This document shows positions 40,162 through 48,649 of a stretch of DNA of 61,563 bases, piece by piece. Positions within the stretch are counted from its first letter, which is position 1, and each line of letters begins with the position of its first letter. Both the position numbers and the translations under genes were made by a program. The notes beneath the pieces are model-generated. The model ran no database searches and was not told where the DNA came from. It worked only from the letters and a program-made list of their open reading frames with translations. This DNA comes from CALZIK01 sp046756565 (lineage in GTDB: Bacteria > Acidobacteriota > Thermoanaerobaculia > Multivoradales > JAHEKO01), in the NCBI GenBank assembly GCA_046756565.1, contig JBHHWO010000006.1, forward strand, positions 1-61,563, given 5' to 3'.

Positions 40162-42123
40162 TCAGTCGCCTTCGAGCGCCGGGTTCCGTTCGAAAAAGTC
40201 GAACGGCCTTAGCTCGAAATCCGACCAACTTGTCGGCATCACCGGCCAGTCCTCGGTTCGGACGACGTGGTGCATGCCGAGTGTGTACCAGAGCACGATG
40301 TCCGTATTCCGAACCGGCCGGTCGCGGCTGGTCCACCCGGGGAGCCCATCGCCGCCGCGGCTCTGGTTCGGGTAGGTACCGGCGGCGTAACGTTCGTTCC
40401 GAGCGTAGGGCGTGACCCAGAGATGGTAGTCCGTGAAGCCGGCCCGTTTCTGCAGGATGTCCTCGGCACCGAACAAGGAGACCGCGTTGCGTCCGGGCCT
40501 TAGCTGATAGCTCACCGGTAGACCCTGGGCACTGCGGACTGTCGGGTTGACGACCCGCCACAGTGCGGGCTTGTCCAGATCGATCCTCAGCCGAGCCCCC
40601 TTCTCGGTTGCGGGACTGAGGGAGCCGACCACCCAGGTCGTGTCTCTGAGCTCATCGTCGTCGAGCTCGATTCGCCGCAGGCGGTCGACGAGCAGGCTGT
40701 TGCCCGGCCCGTCGACGTCCAGATCGAGCCGAAACGAGAAGAAGTGATCGTGATTGATCGCGACCGTGTTCGGCGCGACCCGCCGGCCGTAGGACGCCTC
40801 GGCATCCTCTCCGGCAGGCAGCCCGGCGCCCGTGACCGCCTTGACGGCGGGTACGCCGGTCGCGCCGACTCGAACTCGAATCGATCCTTCGGGCCGGAAG
40901 ACCCAGTCGAGCACATAGTCGTAGTTTCCTATCGTCGGAACCTGGCGCAGCACCAGCTCGGTCAGGACCTCCCCTCTGGTCGCTCCGCCGACTCCCTCAT
41001 GATGGCGCCAGAGGAGGTCGCCCGCGTACCGCTCGAAAACGCACGCGACGTCGGGACTCAGGTGTGGATTTCCCCAATCGTCTGAGAACACCGCCGCCAA
41101 GAACCGGGCGTTCGCGGGACAATCCAGCCCGCGTACGAGGCGCGACGAGAGTCTCCCGATCCCGTACTCCCCGGCATCCATGAACGCACGGAAGTACCAA
41201 GCCGGATCGGGATCCGTGTAAGGCACGAACATCTCCGACAGAGATCCCTGGTACAGGACCGCCCGTCGCTTGCCTCCGTCTTCGAAGCTCGCCAGCGAGA
41301 CCACGAGTCCGAGCCGCGGATCGACGCGCCAATGGAAGCGCCATCCCTGCCAGGTGACCCAGTGGTGGTCGAGGACGAAGACGTGCTCGCCAGCCGGCGC
41401 GACGTTCGCTCCCCCTTGCTGCCCCTCGGGCGGCTCGCGGCCGAAATCGACCGGCCCGCTCGGAACCGGCACGTCGCCCGTATCCTGTAGATTCACGACG
41501 CTCCGCTCGTCCAGGTCGACGGTTGCGATCAGGCCCTCGATCGGACGGCTCCAGTAGTTCTCGGCATCTCGAGCGTCGTAGCTAACTACCTTGACGATCC
41601 GACGATTCCGCTCCAGAGGACTCTCGTAGTAGCCGGCGGTCATGGGCACCAGCTCGACGTCCTCGACATCCTCGAAGCCGCGCTTGCCGACGGCTTCGCG
41701 CCAGCCGGGGTGTCTTCGAACGATCCTCTGCGCGGTGAGCCATTCGTCCGTTAGAAGAATCCCGGGTTGGACGCCTTCGATCTCCTCCCAGGCGTCGACG
41801 GTTCGCTTCTGAACGTCGACCACGGCCTCGAAGAGTTTGCGTTCTTTCTTGACCACGAGGAAGGCTCGCCGCGGGAGGCTCTGACCGGACTGCCAACGTA
41901 GAACCTCGGTTTTCACGGGCTCGTGCAGGGTCATCATCGGAAACCGGGTGTTCTCGTCCCAATGGCCTTTCTCGCGGAGCACGTTGACGGCGATGCCGAG
42001 CTCCGAAGCGGTGAGCGGGTCCAGCGGGTGCAGGCCGGGTTCGGCCGCTTCGCTGCCCTGCGAACGCACCGGAGTGGCGACAACGGACACCGAGACCATC
42101 GCGAGCACGATCAAGTGATGCAA
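40162..42123 (-). CDS. Copper amine oxidase (primary-amine oxidase)
   Basis: Secreted or periplasmic quinoprotein that oxidises primary amines to aldehydes, H2O2 and ammonia, about 653 aa. The TPQ cofactor Tyr is in TIGNYDYVLDW (consensus TxxNYD/E), the catalytic-base Asp in FRAFMDAGEYGIG, and the copper ligands are HDH in VAINHDHFFSF plus the His of GMHHVVRTEDWPVMP. The start is uncertain: a -10 TACAAT (42149-42144) puts transcription near 42137, so the longer ORF start at 42282 is unlikely. TTG 42123 gives a good signal peptide (HHLIVLAMVSVSVVATPVRS); ATG 42099 is the conservative alternative. Divergent from the DUF4198 gene. Confidence 0.9.
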   Translation of the reverse strand: MHHLIVLAMVSVSVVATPVRSQGSEAAEPGLHPLDPLTASELGIAVNVLREKGHWDENTRFPMMTLHEPVKTEVLRWQSGQSLPRRAFLVVKKERKLFEAVVDVQKRTVDAWEEIEGVQPGILLTDEWLTAQRIVRRHPGWREAVGKRGFEDVEDVELVPMTAGYYESPLERNRRIVKVVSYDARDAENYWSRPIEGLIATVDLDERSVVNLQDTGDVPVPSGPVDFGREPPEGQQGGANVAPAGEHVFVLDHHWVTWQGWRFHWRVDPRLGLVVSLASFEDGGKRRAVLYQGSLSEMFVPYTDPDPAWYFRAFMDAGEYGIGRLSSRLVRGLDCPANARFLAAVFSDDWGNPHLSPDVACVFERYAGDLLWRHHEGVGGATRGEVLTELVLRQVPTIGNYDYVLDWVFRPEGSIRVRVGATGVPAVKAVTGAGLPAGEDAEASYGRRVAPNTVAINHDHFFSFRLDLDVDGPGNSLLVDRLRRIELDDDELRDTTWVVGSLSPATEKGARLRIDLDKPALWRVVNPTVRSAQGLPVSYQLRPGRNAVSLFGAEDILQKRAGFTDYHLWVTPYARNERYAAGTYPNQSRGGDGLPGWTSRDRPVRNTDIVLWYTLGMHHVVRTEDWPVMPTSWSDFELRPFDFFERNPALEGD

Positions 42124-42218
42124 TCGGAAGTACAACGCGGCGATTGTATTCGACCGCCCGGACGGCCGTCCGCAAGCGCTTCTCCGTGCTAGATTGCCTC
42201 GATACCAGTCGAGCTTCA

Positions 42219-43091
42219 ATGACGATAGGTACCGGAGCAGTGTGTCACGGTGGACGAGCCAGGTGCTTGATTCAGTCGGCAATCGTCATGCTCTGGGCGG
42301 CGCCGGCAGCCGGACACGACCTCTGGCTCCAGGCCGACGCATTCAGGCTCGAGCAGGGCGACACCCTGGTCGTTCGCCAGCTGGTGGGCTCAGCATCGAG
42401 GCCCGATCGCGTGCGGGAGCTGCCGGTGCTGAGAGACCTCACATCTCGGTTCACCCTGATCTCGAAGTCCCGCAAGCTCGACCTACTGAAGCAGGAGGGA
42501 CCTGGGCTTTCGACGAAGCCGGCTCTGGCACGCGAGGTGGATTTTCAAGGTCCGGCCCTGGTGGCCATGGAACACGCCCTGATCTACACCGAGCACACGT
42601 ACGAGGAGTTCCTCGACTACCTCGACCACGAGGGCCTGCCTCGAGAGGAGTATGAGCCCCGCCTGAAATCGGGCACGGTGCAGACCGAGGCCTACGGCCG
42701 GAGCCTCAAGCTATTGGTTCACTCCGGGCCCAGTGAGACGAAGGAGCCGACCGTCCACAGGCAGCCAGTCGGACAGCCGCTCGAGATCGTCCTGAAGCGG
42801 AGCCCCTACGAACTCGATCCGGGCGACCACCTCGACGTGCAGCTGCTGTTTCGAGGCGAGCCGCTTCCCGGCAGGATCCTGACGGCCTACGGCATCGGCG
42901 GAGATGGCCCGGCCGGAGTCCACCGGGAGCGAACCAACGCCGACGGCGTCGCGCGTTTCCAGCTGGATCGGGCCGGACGGTGGCTCCTCAGGCTCGTCCA
43001 CCTGGTCCCGTGCTCGGCCGCTTCGCAGGCCGACTGCGCGGACGCCGCCTGGGTAGGCCACTGGGCGGCTTACAGCTTCGAGCTCGACTGA
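42219..43091 (+). CDS. DUF4198-family secreted protein
   Basis: About 290 aa. ATG 42219 or GTG 42240; the latter sits behind GGAGCA and gives a tighter signal peptide (CLIQSAIVMLWAAPAAG, then HDLWLQAD). The His right after the predicted cleavage site is typical of DUF4198, a family of periplasmic, probably metal-related beta-sandwich proteins. RGEPLPGRILTAYGIGGDG and ADGVARFQLDRAGRWLLRLV are the usual C-terminal strands. Divergent from the copper amine oxidase, so a copper connection is tempting but unproven. Confidence 0.8.
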   Translation: MTIGTGAVCHGGRARCLIQSAIVMLWAAPAAGHDLWLQADAFRLEQGDTLVVRQLVGSASRPDRVRELPVLRDLTSRFTLISKSRKLDLLKQEGPGLSTKPALAREVDFQGPALVAMEHALIYTEHTYEEFLDYLDHEGLPREEYEPRLKSGTVQTEAYGRSLKLLVHSGPSETKEPTVHRQPVGQPLEIVLKRSPYELDPGDHLDVQLLFRGEPLPGRILTAYGIGGDGPAGVHRERTNADGVARFQLDRAGRWLLRLVHLVPCSAASQADCADAAWVGHWAAYSFELD

Positions 43092-43136
43092 TCGAGTAGC
43101 CGGCCCGCTTCCCGGATCTCTGGACTCTGGCTCCCG

Positions 43137-43517
43137 CTAGAAGGGGAACGTACAGGCAGGCGTCACGTTGACGGCCTTCAGCCTCTTCTTGATATCGCCC
43201 GGCGCGCCGGTCGCATCGCACCAGCCGTCCCCGTTGTCGTCGGTCGGGTCGCAGTCGTCACCCGGCAGAAAGATGAACTGCTGGACCACGTTGTCGTTGT
43301 TGTCCACGTCGTTGAAGACACAGGCCGTGAGCCGGCACGCACCCTCCCCGATCCGCCTCTGAAGATTCCTCGTCGTGACGTTCTTGGCCATGCCATCGGT
43401 GGTACAGATCTGCGCCCGATTCAACGGCACATGCGCCTTGGCCTGGGCGATCGCGGCCATTGCCAGCACCAGGACAAGACACGCAACGATCGACGAAAGA
43501 ACAGTTCGCTTCGCCAT
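43137..43517 (-). CDS. Small secreted Cys-rich protein with EF-hand-like loop (copy A)
   Basis: 126 aa, start ATG 43517 after AAGGAGG. Signal peptide AKRTVLSSIVACLVLVLAMA, mature protein from about KAHVPLNRAQIC. Five or six cysteines are spread through the mature part (QICTTDG, GACRLTACVFNDVD, GDDCDPTDDNGDGWCDATG, TPACTFPF). DPTDDNGDGWCD fits a calcium-binding DxDxNGDG-type loop. About 60% of positions match the neighbouring copy B. No known family recognised. Confidence 0.8.
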   Translation of the reverse strand: MAKRTVLSSIVACLVLVLAMAAIAQAKAHVPLNRAQICTTDGMAKNVTTRNLQRRIGEGACRLTACVFNDVDNNDNVVQQFIFLPGDDCDPTDDNGDGWCDATGAPGDIKKRLKAVNVTPACTFPF

Positions 43518-43705
43518 AGCTGACCTCCTTGATTCCAAATCAGATTAAGGATAGCCGGGATGCTATCACAGCGCCGAGCCGGTCCCGGAAAGAAGAGCCC
43601 TGGACGGCGCAGCCATTCCTCGAGCGCCAACTGCGATGACGTTTTTCGGGGAAGCTACCGAGCCGCTTTCAGTTGCGAGCTCGACTGAGCGGCCTTGCGA
43701 ACTCC

Positions 43706-44086
43706 CTAAAACGGGTCCGTGCAGGCCGGCGTGACGTTGACTGCGCTGATCCGACTCGGTATCTGGCGCGGCGACAGGGTGGCGTCGCAGAAACCGTCGC
43801 CATTGGCGTCCGTCGGATCGCAGTCGTCTCCTGGCAAGAAGATGAATTGCCGGATCAGGTTGTCGTTGCTGTCGACCTCGTTGAACACACAGACCGTCAA
43901 CCGGCATGCGCCGGCATTGATCTTGGCCTGGAGACGACGAATGCTGACGTTCTGGACGGTACCCGCCCCCTTGCAGATCTGCCCCTTGCCCAGCGGCACG
44001 TGCGCCTTGGCCTGGGCTATCTCGGCCCGGGCCAGGCCCAGGACCAGACACGCCGCTATCGACACAAACACCATTCGCTTCGCCAT
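43706..44086 (-). CDS. Small secreted Cys-rich protein with EF-hand-like loop (copy B)
   Basis: 126 aa, same length as copy A and in tandem with it. AAGGAGG precedes the ATG. Signal peptide AKRMVFVSIAACLVLGLARA, then KAHVPLGKGQICKGAG, GACRLTVCVFNEVDSNDNLI, FLPGDDCDPTDANGDGFCDA and TPACTDPF. All cysteines and the calcium-type loop are conserved between copies, while the loops differ, which indicates a duplicated gene under selection and not decay. Function unknown. Confidence 0.8.
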   Translation of the reverse strand: MAKRMVFVSIAACLVLGLARAEIAQAKAHVPLGKGQICKGAGTVQNVSIRRLQAKINAGACRLTVCVFNEVDSNDNLIRQFIFLPGDDCDPTDANGDGFCDATLSPRQIPSRISAVNVTPACTDPF

Positions 44087-44420
44087 AGCCAGCCTCCTTG
44101 CTCTCGAGCGAGATTAATGTCGCGCGAAAGGGTAGCACAGGGTGTTCATCACCGAAGGCATCCCGAGCTTCTCCGACTCCCCGGAGCTGAACCTGGATGG
44201 GAATGTCGTCGCGGTGATGCAGTGAAGCGTCGACGCAGCGGGCGTGAAGGCGCCCGGACGGCTCTGCTGAGCCCGCGCTTTCAGCGTGGGGGTGCTTGCG
44301 GAGATTGAAAGGGAGGTGGTGGGGCGCTAGTCTCGGGTCTCGATACTAGGAGGCAGGAACCTCTTGAGGTGGAACCTCTTGAGGTGCCTGAGTGTCTAAG
44401 TACCCAGGGGATCCACTACT
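44087..44420. other. Intergenic region with a tandem palindromic repeat
   Basis: A 334-bp gap between the secreted-protein genes (-) and the orphan membrane gene (+). The only structured part is the repeat at 44356-44385. A 27-codon open stretch at 44142-44225 looks protein-like but has no homologue that can be named. Confidence 0.6.
44356..44385. repeat. Tandem 15-bp repeat, each with an internal inverted repeat
   Basis: Two perfect copies of GGAACCTCTTGAGGT (44356-44370 and 44371-44385). Each unit contains ACCTC-TT-GAGGT, a 5-bp inverted repeat. The pair sits 36 bp upstream of the TTG start of the membrane gene, the right distance for an operator. Confidence 0.7.
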
Positions 44421-45788
44421 TTGCGGTTTCGATCCAAAGGTGCCGTGGCTGAAGCCGCGCTCTTTCTGCTTTTCTTCTGCAGCCTGCCGGGCATCGCACA
44501 CGAGGACACGGACTTCCCGGTCGCGCTTGATGGCACCCTCTTGGACTATCCCGAGGACTACGGGCCCGCGGCGATCGAGGTAGTGGCTCCCGAGTCTCAC
44601 GGTGACGCCACCGTTCCCCGTGTGACTATCAAGACCGGGGGCCACCAGCTTCGGCTACCTGACTGCCTTGGCTCACTTTTCGTCCTGCCCGAAGGTCTGG
44701 AGATACGAGCACATGGCTCCTGGTATCACCGCTTTGATCGACTACCACCCTACCTGGTGGTAGATCTCCCGACCAATGCCGGAAGGCCGTGGTTCGATGG
44801 GCACAGCCTCCTATTCAATATGCGAAACGCAGAGCTGATCGAGGCTAGTTCGCTCAGCGTCAAGAGCCTTTCGGGAGTTCGCTCGACACAACTCAGGAGA
44901 GAAGTTGTCGATGAGTACTGCGACGAGGCCGAACGACAGTCGCTGAAGAGGACACCGAACTCAGCAGGATCAGTTCTGCTCTGCGTGGGTGGGCTCTTGG
45001 GAGCCCTGGCACTGGCCTTGATCTCCGGGAAGGCGCCACCGCGGCTATCGAGAGTGCCGCGACCATTCGCTCTTCTAGCCCACGACGCTCAGCCGAAGCT
45101 CTTGCGAAGAGTCGGCTGGTGTGCTCTCGCTTCAGCTACCGTGATCGGACTCTTCGGGGTGGACGTTCGAGAGCTTCTAGTTGCAGCAAGTGATATCCAT
45201 GTAGTCGCTCTTATCTTCTATCCGAGCTGGATCTTGCTTGTAGCAATGGTGCCGGCTCTGGCGCTAGCCGACGAGTTCTACAGCCCCGGCGCCGCGGTGA
45301 GAATCCGGGGCCTGCGATCGGGAGACCTGACACTCGTCTTCAGCCTGGGGATCACACTCCTTGGCCTCGGCATCTACGGCTCGCTGAGTGAACTCGACGG
45401 GATGGAGAATCCGAGTGCACTCGAGATCGCTCTCTACGTGACGGTATTGGCCGCGGTTACTTGGCTCGGACTACGAGTACGGCCCGTGCCGATGAAGGCC
45501 TACTGGCTCGTCGTGTGTGCTGCAGCAGCGCCTCACGTCATACTACTCACACCCATCCACCCTGAATCCTTCCTTGAGTGGCTTCCCGAGCGCTCTAGTA
45601 GAGTCTACTTTCTCACCTACCCATTGTTGGCCGGCGGGGTAGTCCATGTTTCCGCAAGCTGGGTGTCGAGCTCGTTCAGAGAGAGACACTTTGTGCGGCT
45701 CGCCTTGGCAGCGTTGCTTTGGGTAGCCGCCGCATCGTGGCTTTCGTGGAGTTCAGTATTCCTTCGAAGGTGGTGGTGGCCCTTCTGA
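44421..45788 (+). CDS. Membrane protein of unknown function
   Basis: 455 aa; TTG start at 44421 is the best available but has no strong ribosome site. Signal peptide/membrane segment (AAALFLLFFCSLPGIA-like, residues about 9-26) is followed by an extracytoplasmic domain (about 27-190) and then at least seven membrane segments (VLLCVGGLLGALALALIS, LTLVFSLGITLLGLGIYGSL, ALYVTVLAAVTWLGLRV, FLTYPLLAGGVVHVSASWV, LALAALLWVAAASWLSW). It ends WWWPF. Nothing resembles a named family. Its codon use has more A/T third bases than its neighbours, a mild hint of separate origin. Confidence 0.7.
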   Translation: MRFRSKGAVAEAALFLLFFCSLPGIAHEDTDFPVALDGTLLDYPEDYGPAAIEVVAPESHGDATVPRVTIKTGGHQLRLPDCLGSLFVLPEGLEIRAHGSWYHRFDRLPPYLVVDLPTNAGRPWFDGHSLLFNMRNAELIEASSLSVKSLSGVRSTQLRREVVDEYCDEAERQSLKRTPNSAGSVLLCVGGLLGALALALISGKAPPRLSRVPRPFALLAHDAQPKLLRRVGWCALASATVIGLFGVDVRELLVAASDIHVVALIFYPSWILLVAMVPALALADEFYSPGAAVRIRGLRSGDLTLVFSLGITLLGLGIYGSLSELDGMENPSALEIALYVTVLAAVTWLGLRVRPVPMKAYWLVVCAAAAPHVILLTPIHPESFLEWLPERSSRVYFLTYPLLAGGVVHVSASWVSSSFRERHFVRLALAALLWVAAASWLSWSSVFLRRWWWPF

Positions 45789-45982
45789 GGCCCGCCAAGA
45801 TCGCGATCTCGGGCGCAGGGACCCAAGGCTACCCGAGGCGAAGTAGGCGCCGTCCCTGAAGGGCCGGCGTGCCTCGTGCGAGCGAGCAATTGCCCGCGTC
45901 TTCGCGGGCGCGAGCGAGACGAGGGCACCGGCGGCCTTCAATCGGAAGGCGGATCCACAGAGTAGCGGCCGCCAGTAAGAAG

Positions 45983-46009
45983 GGATCCTTCGCTCCGCTC
46001 AGGATGACA
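45983..46009 (+). repeat. Dispersed short repeat, copy 2
   Basis: GGATCCTTCGCTCCGCTCAG followed by GATGACA. Best copy of the family. A closely related copy follows at 46101. Confidence 0.75.
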
Positions 46010-46020
46010 GTGCCAAAGGA

Positions 46021-46043
46021 AAAGCCGGGCAATGCCCGGCTTT
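46021..46043. terminator. Intrinsic terminator at the end of the ribosomal superoperon
   Basis: Perfect 10-bp stem AAAGCCGGGC/GCCCGGCTTT with loop AAT. On the minus strand it is followed by TCCTTTGG after GGCTTTT, so it can terminate the rplQ transcript, 93 bp after the rplQ stop. It may also serve the opposing membrane gene. Confidence 0.65.
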
Positions 46044-46100
46044 CACCTCTTCAAGTCGCCGGCGTCTAGCCGGCGCACCTGCTTGTAGCGGCGGAGCGAG

Positions 46101-46127
46101 GGATTCTTCGCTTCGCTCAGAATGACC
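46101..46127 (+). repeat. Dispersed short repeat, copy 3
   Basis: GGATTCTTCGCTTCGCTCAG followed by AATGACC. It differs from copy 2 at four or five places, in compensating pairs around the AGCGAAG-type palindrome. Confidence 0.7.
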
Positions 46128-46135
46128 ACGAGAGT

Positions 46136-46501
46136 CTATTCGTCGCCCTTCTCTACCAGCTCCAGAATCGCCATCTCGGCCCCGTCACCCTTGCGCGGAC
46201 CGAGCTTGGTGATGCGCGTGTAGCCGCCGGCGCGGTCCGCGAATCGCGGCGCGATCTCGTCGAACAGCTTCCTGACGTGCGTTCGGTTGGGCACCCACTG
46301 GCGCACCATGCGGCGAGCGTGCACGGTGTCCTTCTTGCCATGGGTGATCATCTTCTCCGCCACCGGCCGCAGCTCTTTGGCTTTCGCCAGGGTGGTGCGG
46401 ATCTGTTCGCTCTGAATGAGCGAAGCCAGCTGATTGCGGAACAGCGCCTTGCGGTGCGCGGTGGTCCGGTTGAGCTTGCGCCCCTGTATTCCGTGTCGCA
46501 T
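46136..46501 (-). CDS. rplQ: 50S ribosomal protein L17
   Basis: 121 aa, last gene of the superoperon. MRHGIQGRKLNRTTAHRKAL is the family signature; the C-terminus keeps GGYTRITKLGPRKGDGA. Slightly short, without the extended tail of many species. Confidence 0.98.
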   Translation of the reverse strand: MRHGIQGRKLNRTTAHRKALFRNQLASLIQSEQIRTTLAKAKELRPVAEKMITHGKKDTVHARRMVRQWVPNRTHVRKLFDEIAPRFADRAGGYTRITKLGPRKGDGAEMAILELVEKGDE

Positions 46502-46535
46502 GACTGACCTCCAGAGCCTTTCGGCTACCGCCTAG

Positions 46536-47504
46536 TTACGCTCCGCCCTCGAGGTCCATCCCGAAGGAAAGGCCGTAGCTCTCGAGCAGAGCGTGGACCT
46601 CGTCGAGTGACTTCTTGCCGAAGTTCTTGGTCTCGAGCATGTCCCGCTCGCTCTTCGCGACCAGGTCGCGCAGGGTCATGATGTTGGCGTTCTTCAAGCA
46701 GTTGGTCGAGCGGACCGAGAGATCCAGCTCGTCGATGCGCTTGGTGAGAATCGAGTCGAGCGCGCTCGACATAGACGGCGCTTCGGCCTCCGCCTCCTCG
46801 ATCAGGCTCTCCTCGGATCCGATGAAGATGCCCAGGTGCTTGCGAAGTAGGTCGGCCGCCTGAGACACCGCGTCTTCCGGCGACACCGTGCCGTTCGTCC
46901 AAACCTCGAGCAGCAGCTGCTCGTAGTCGGTGGCCCGGCCGACGCGCGCCGCCTCGACGCGATAGTTGACCCGCTTGATCGGACTGTGGACCGAGTCCAC
47001 GGGGATCCAGCCGAGTCCGAGTGCCTCGTCGAAGTTGCGCTCGGCGCTGATGTAGCCGCGGCCCTTCTTGATCTGGGCCTCGAGCTTCAGGTTCCCGGAT
47101 TCGTTGAGCGTGGCGATCGCGGCGTCTTGATCGCAGATCTCGACATTCGAGTCGGCGTTGAACTGGCCGGCGGAGACCGCTCCGTCACCCGCGGCGTCCA
47201 GGGTGATGACCTTGGGCTCGTCGCTGTGGAGCAGGAACGGAATCTCTTTGAGATTCAGAATGATGTCCGTGACGTCTTCGACGACGCCCGGGATGGCCGA
47301 GAACTCGTGCAGCACGCCTTCGATCCGAACCGCCGCCACCGCCGCGCCCTCGATCGAGGACAACAGGCATCGACGCATGGCGTTGCCGATAGTGTTGGCG
47401 AAACCACGCTCGAACGGGCGGGCGACGAACTTGCCGTACGTCGGGGTAAGCGACTTCTGGTCTGCCTCGAGGCTCTTGGGCCTCTGAAAAATCTGAGTTT
47501 CCAT
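46536..47504 (-). CDS. rpoA: DNA-directed RNA polymerase subunit alpha
   Basis: 322 aa, start ATG 47504 (METQIF); the open frame upstream is only out-of-frame rpsD. The N-terminal domain that dimerises and binds beta/beta' has ERGFANTIGNAMRRCLLSSI and VLHEFSAIPGVVEDVTDIIL. The C-terminal domain, which contacts promoter UP elements and activators, has LDLSVRSTNCLKNANIMTL and TKNFGKKSLDEV. Between rpsD and rplQ, as usual. Confidence 0.98.
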   Translation of the reverse strand: METQIFQRPKSLEADQKSLTPTYGKFVARPFERGFANTIGNAMRRCLLSSIEGAAVAAVRIEGVLHEFSAIPGVVEDVTDIILNLKEIPFLLHSDEPKVITLDAAGDGAVSAGQFNADSNVEICDQDAAIATLNESGNLKLEAQIKKGRGYISAERNFDEALGLGWIPVDSVHSPIKRVNYRVEAARVGRATDYEQLLLEVWTNGTVSPEDAVSQAADLLRKHLGIFIGSEESLIEEAEAEAPSMSSALDSILTKRIDELDLSVRSTNCLKNANIMTLRDLVAKSERDMLETKNFGKKSLDEVHALLESYGLSFGMDLEGGA

Positions 47505-47566
47505 AACCGACTCCTTATGTCTCTCGAATACCGCGAGGCCGCAGAACACGCCTCGGGCCTCTGGTG

Positions 47567-48196
47567 CTATCGACTGTAGAGCTCGACGATCAGCTGCTCT
47601 TCGATCGCCAGCTTGATCTCCTCGCGCGTGGGCAGCGCGGTGACGGAACCGGTGAAGTTGTCCGGATCCATCTCGAGCCAGCTCGGAATGCCGCGGCCCC
47701 GGGCCGTCTCCACGCTGGCTCGAATGAAGTCGTTCTTCCGGCTGGCTTCCTTGATCGACACCTCGTCGCCGACCTTCACCTGGAAGGAAGGGATGGTGTT
47801 CTTCTTGCCTCCCACCTGCACGTGGCCGTGGCGCACGAGCTGGCGCGCCTGGGCCCGCGAGGACGCGAAGCCGAGGCTGTAGACGACGTTGTCGAGACGG
47901 CGCTCGAGCATCGCGAGCAGGTTCTCGCCGGTGATGCCCTTCTTGCGCTCCGCCTGCTTGAAGTAGCTGCGAAACTGCTTTTCGAGAACTCCGTACGTGC
48001 GTTTGACCTTCTGCTTCTCTCGCAGCTGAATGCCGTAGCCGAGATTGCGGCGACCGCGACGCTGGCCGTGCTCGCCCGGGGGATAACCGCGCCGTTCGAT
48101 GGCGCACTTTTCCTTGAAGCAGCGGTCGCCCTTCAAGAAGAGCTTCATGCGCTCACGCCGGCAGAGCCGGCAGACAGGACCTGTATAACGTGCCAA
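47567..48196 (-). CDS. rpsD: 30S ribosomal protein S4
   Basis: 209 aa. Zinc-binding (C+) form with four N-terminal cysteines (VCRLCRRE, then GDRCFKEKC). The S4 RNA-binding domain is RRLDNVVYSLGFASSRAQAR. Primary 16S rRNA binder and known repressor of alpha-operon translation in other bacteria. Confidence 0.98.
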   Translation of the reverse strand: MARYTGPVCRLCRRERMKLFLKGDRCFKEKCAIERRGYPPGEHGQRRGRRNLGYGIQLREKQKVKRTYGVLEKQFRSYFKQAERKKGITGENLLAMLERRLDNVVYSLGFASSRAQARQLVRHGHVQVGGKKNTIPSFQVKVGDEVSIKEASRKNDFIRASVETARGRGIPSWLEMDPDNFTGSVTALPTREEIKLAIEEQLIVELYSR

Positions 48197-48225
48197 TTCC
48201 TAATCCTCCAAATCCTGAAAGCGCT

Positions 48226-48630
48226 CTAGACGCGACGCCTCTTGGGCGGCCGGCAGCCATTGTGTGGAATGGGAGTGACGTCGCGGATCGACTTCACGTC
48301 GATACCGGTTGCCGCCAACGCTCGAATGGCCGATTCACGACCGGCGCCGGGACCGTTGACCTCGACATCCACAGATCGCACGCCGTAATCCCGGGCCTGC
48401 TGGCCGGCGTTTCGACCGGCGACCTGGGCCGCGAACGGCGTCCCCTTGCGCGAGCCCTTGAAGCCGATGCGGCCGGCCGACGACCATGTAAGCACGCCAC
48501 CGTCGGGATCCGAGATGGTCACGATGGTGTTGTTGAATGTCGCCTTTATGTGGACGACGCCGTGCGGCACGACTCGCTTTTCCTTCCTGCGCCCGCCCTT
48601 GGCCTTGCCGCTCGATTTCGCTTTCGCCAT
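48226..48630 (-). CDS. rpsK: 30S ribosomal protein S11
   Basis: 134 aa. HIKATFNNTIVTISDPDGGV, SSAGRIGFKGSRKGTPFAAQ and the basic end NGCRPPKRRRV are typical. The N-terminal tail is Lys-rich. Confidence 0.98.
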   Translation of the reverse strand: MAKAKSSGKAKGGRRKEKRVVPHGVVHIKATFNNTIVTISDPDGGVLTWSSAGRIGFKGSRKGTPFAAQVAGRNAGQQARDYGVRSVDVEVNGPGAGRESAIRALAATGIDVKSIRDVTPIPHNGCRPPKRRRV

Positions 48631-48649
48631 ATGCTTCTACTCCTCGTCC

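Larger units (their letters stand above)
45789..46135. other. Hairpin-rich intergenic region
   Basis: 347 bp between the orphan membrane gene (+) and rplQ (-). No gene. It contains GCCCGCG-TCTT-CGCGGGC (45892-45909), CCTTC-AATCG-GAAGG near 45934-45950, two copies of the GGATCCTTCGC repeat, an intrinsic-terminator hairpin (46021-46043) and CGCCGGC-GTCTA-GCCGGCG (46057-46075). Confidence 0.7.

Noticed and set aside
43541..43560. Possible shared promoter motif (TTAATCT) upstream of both secreted-protein copies
   Set aside because: The similarity is probably duplicated flanking DNA; no convincing -35/-10 pair at proper spacing in both copies.
44142..44225. 27-codon open stretch (GIPSFSDSPELNLDGNVVAV)
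   Set aside because: Too short and without a ribosome site; possibly the tail of a lost gene, not supportable as a CDS.
45616..46032. Small minus-strand frames opposite the orphan membrane gene end
   Set aside because: Arg/Pro/Ser-rich shadows through hairpin DNA; no independent support.
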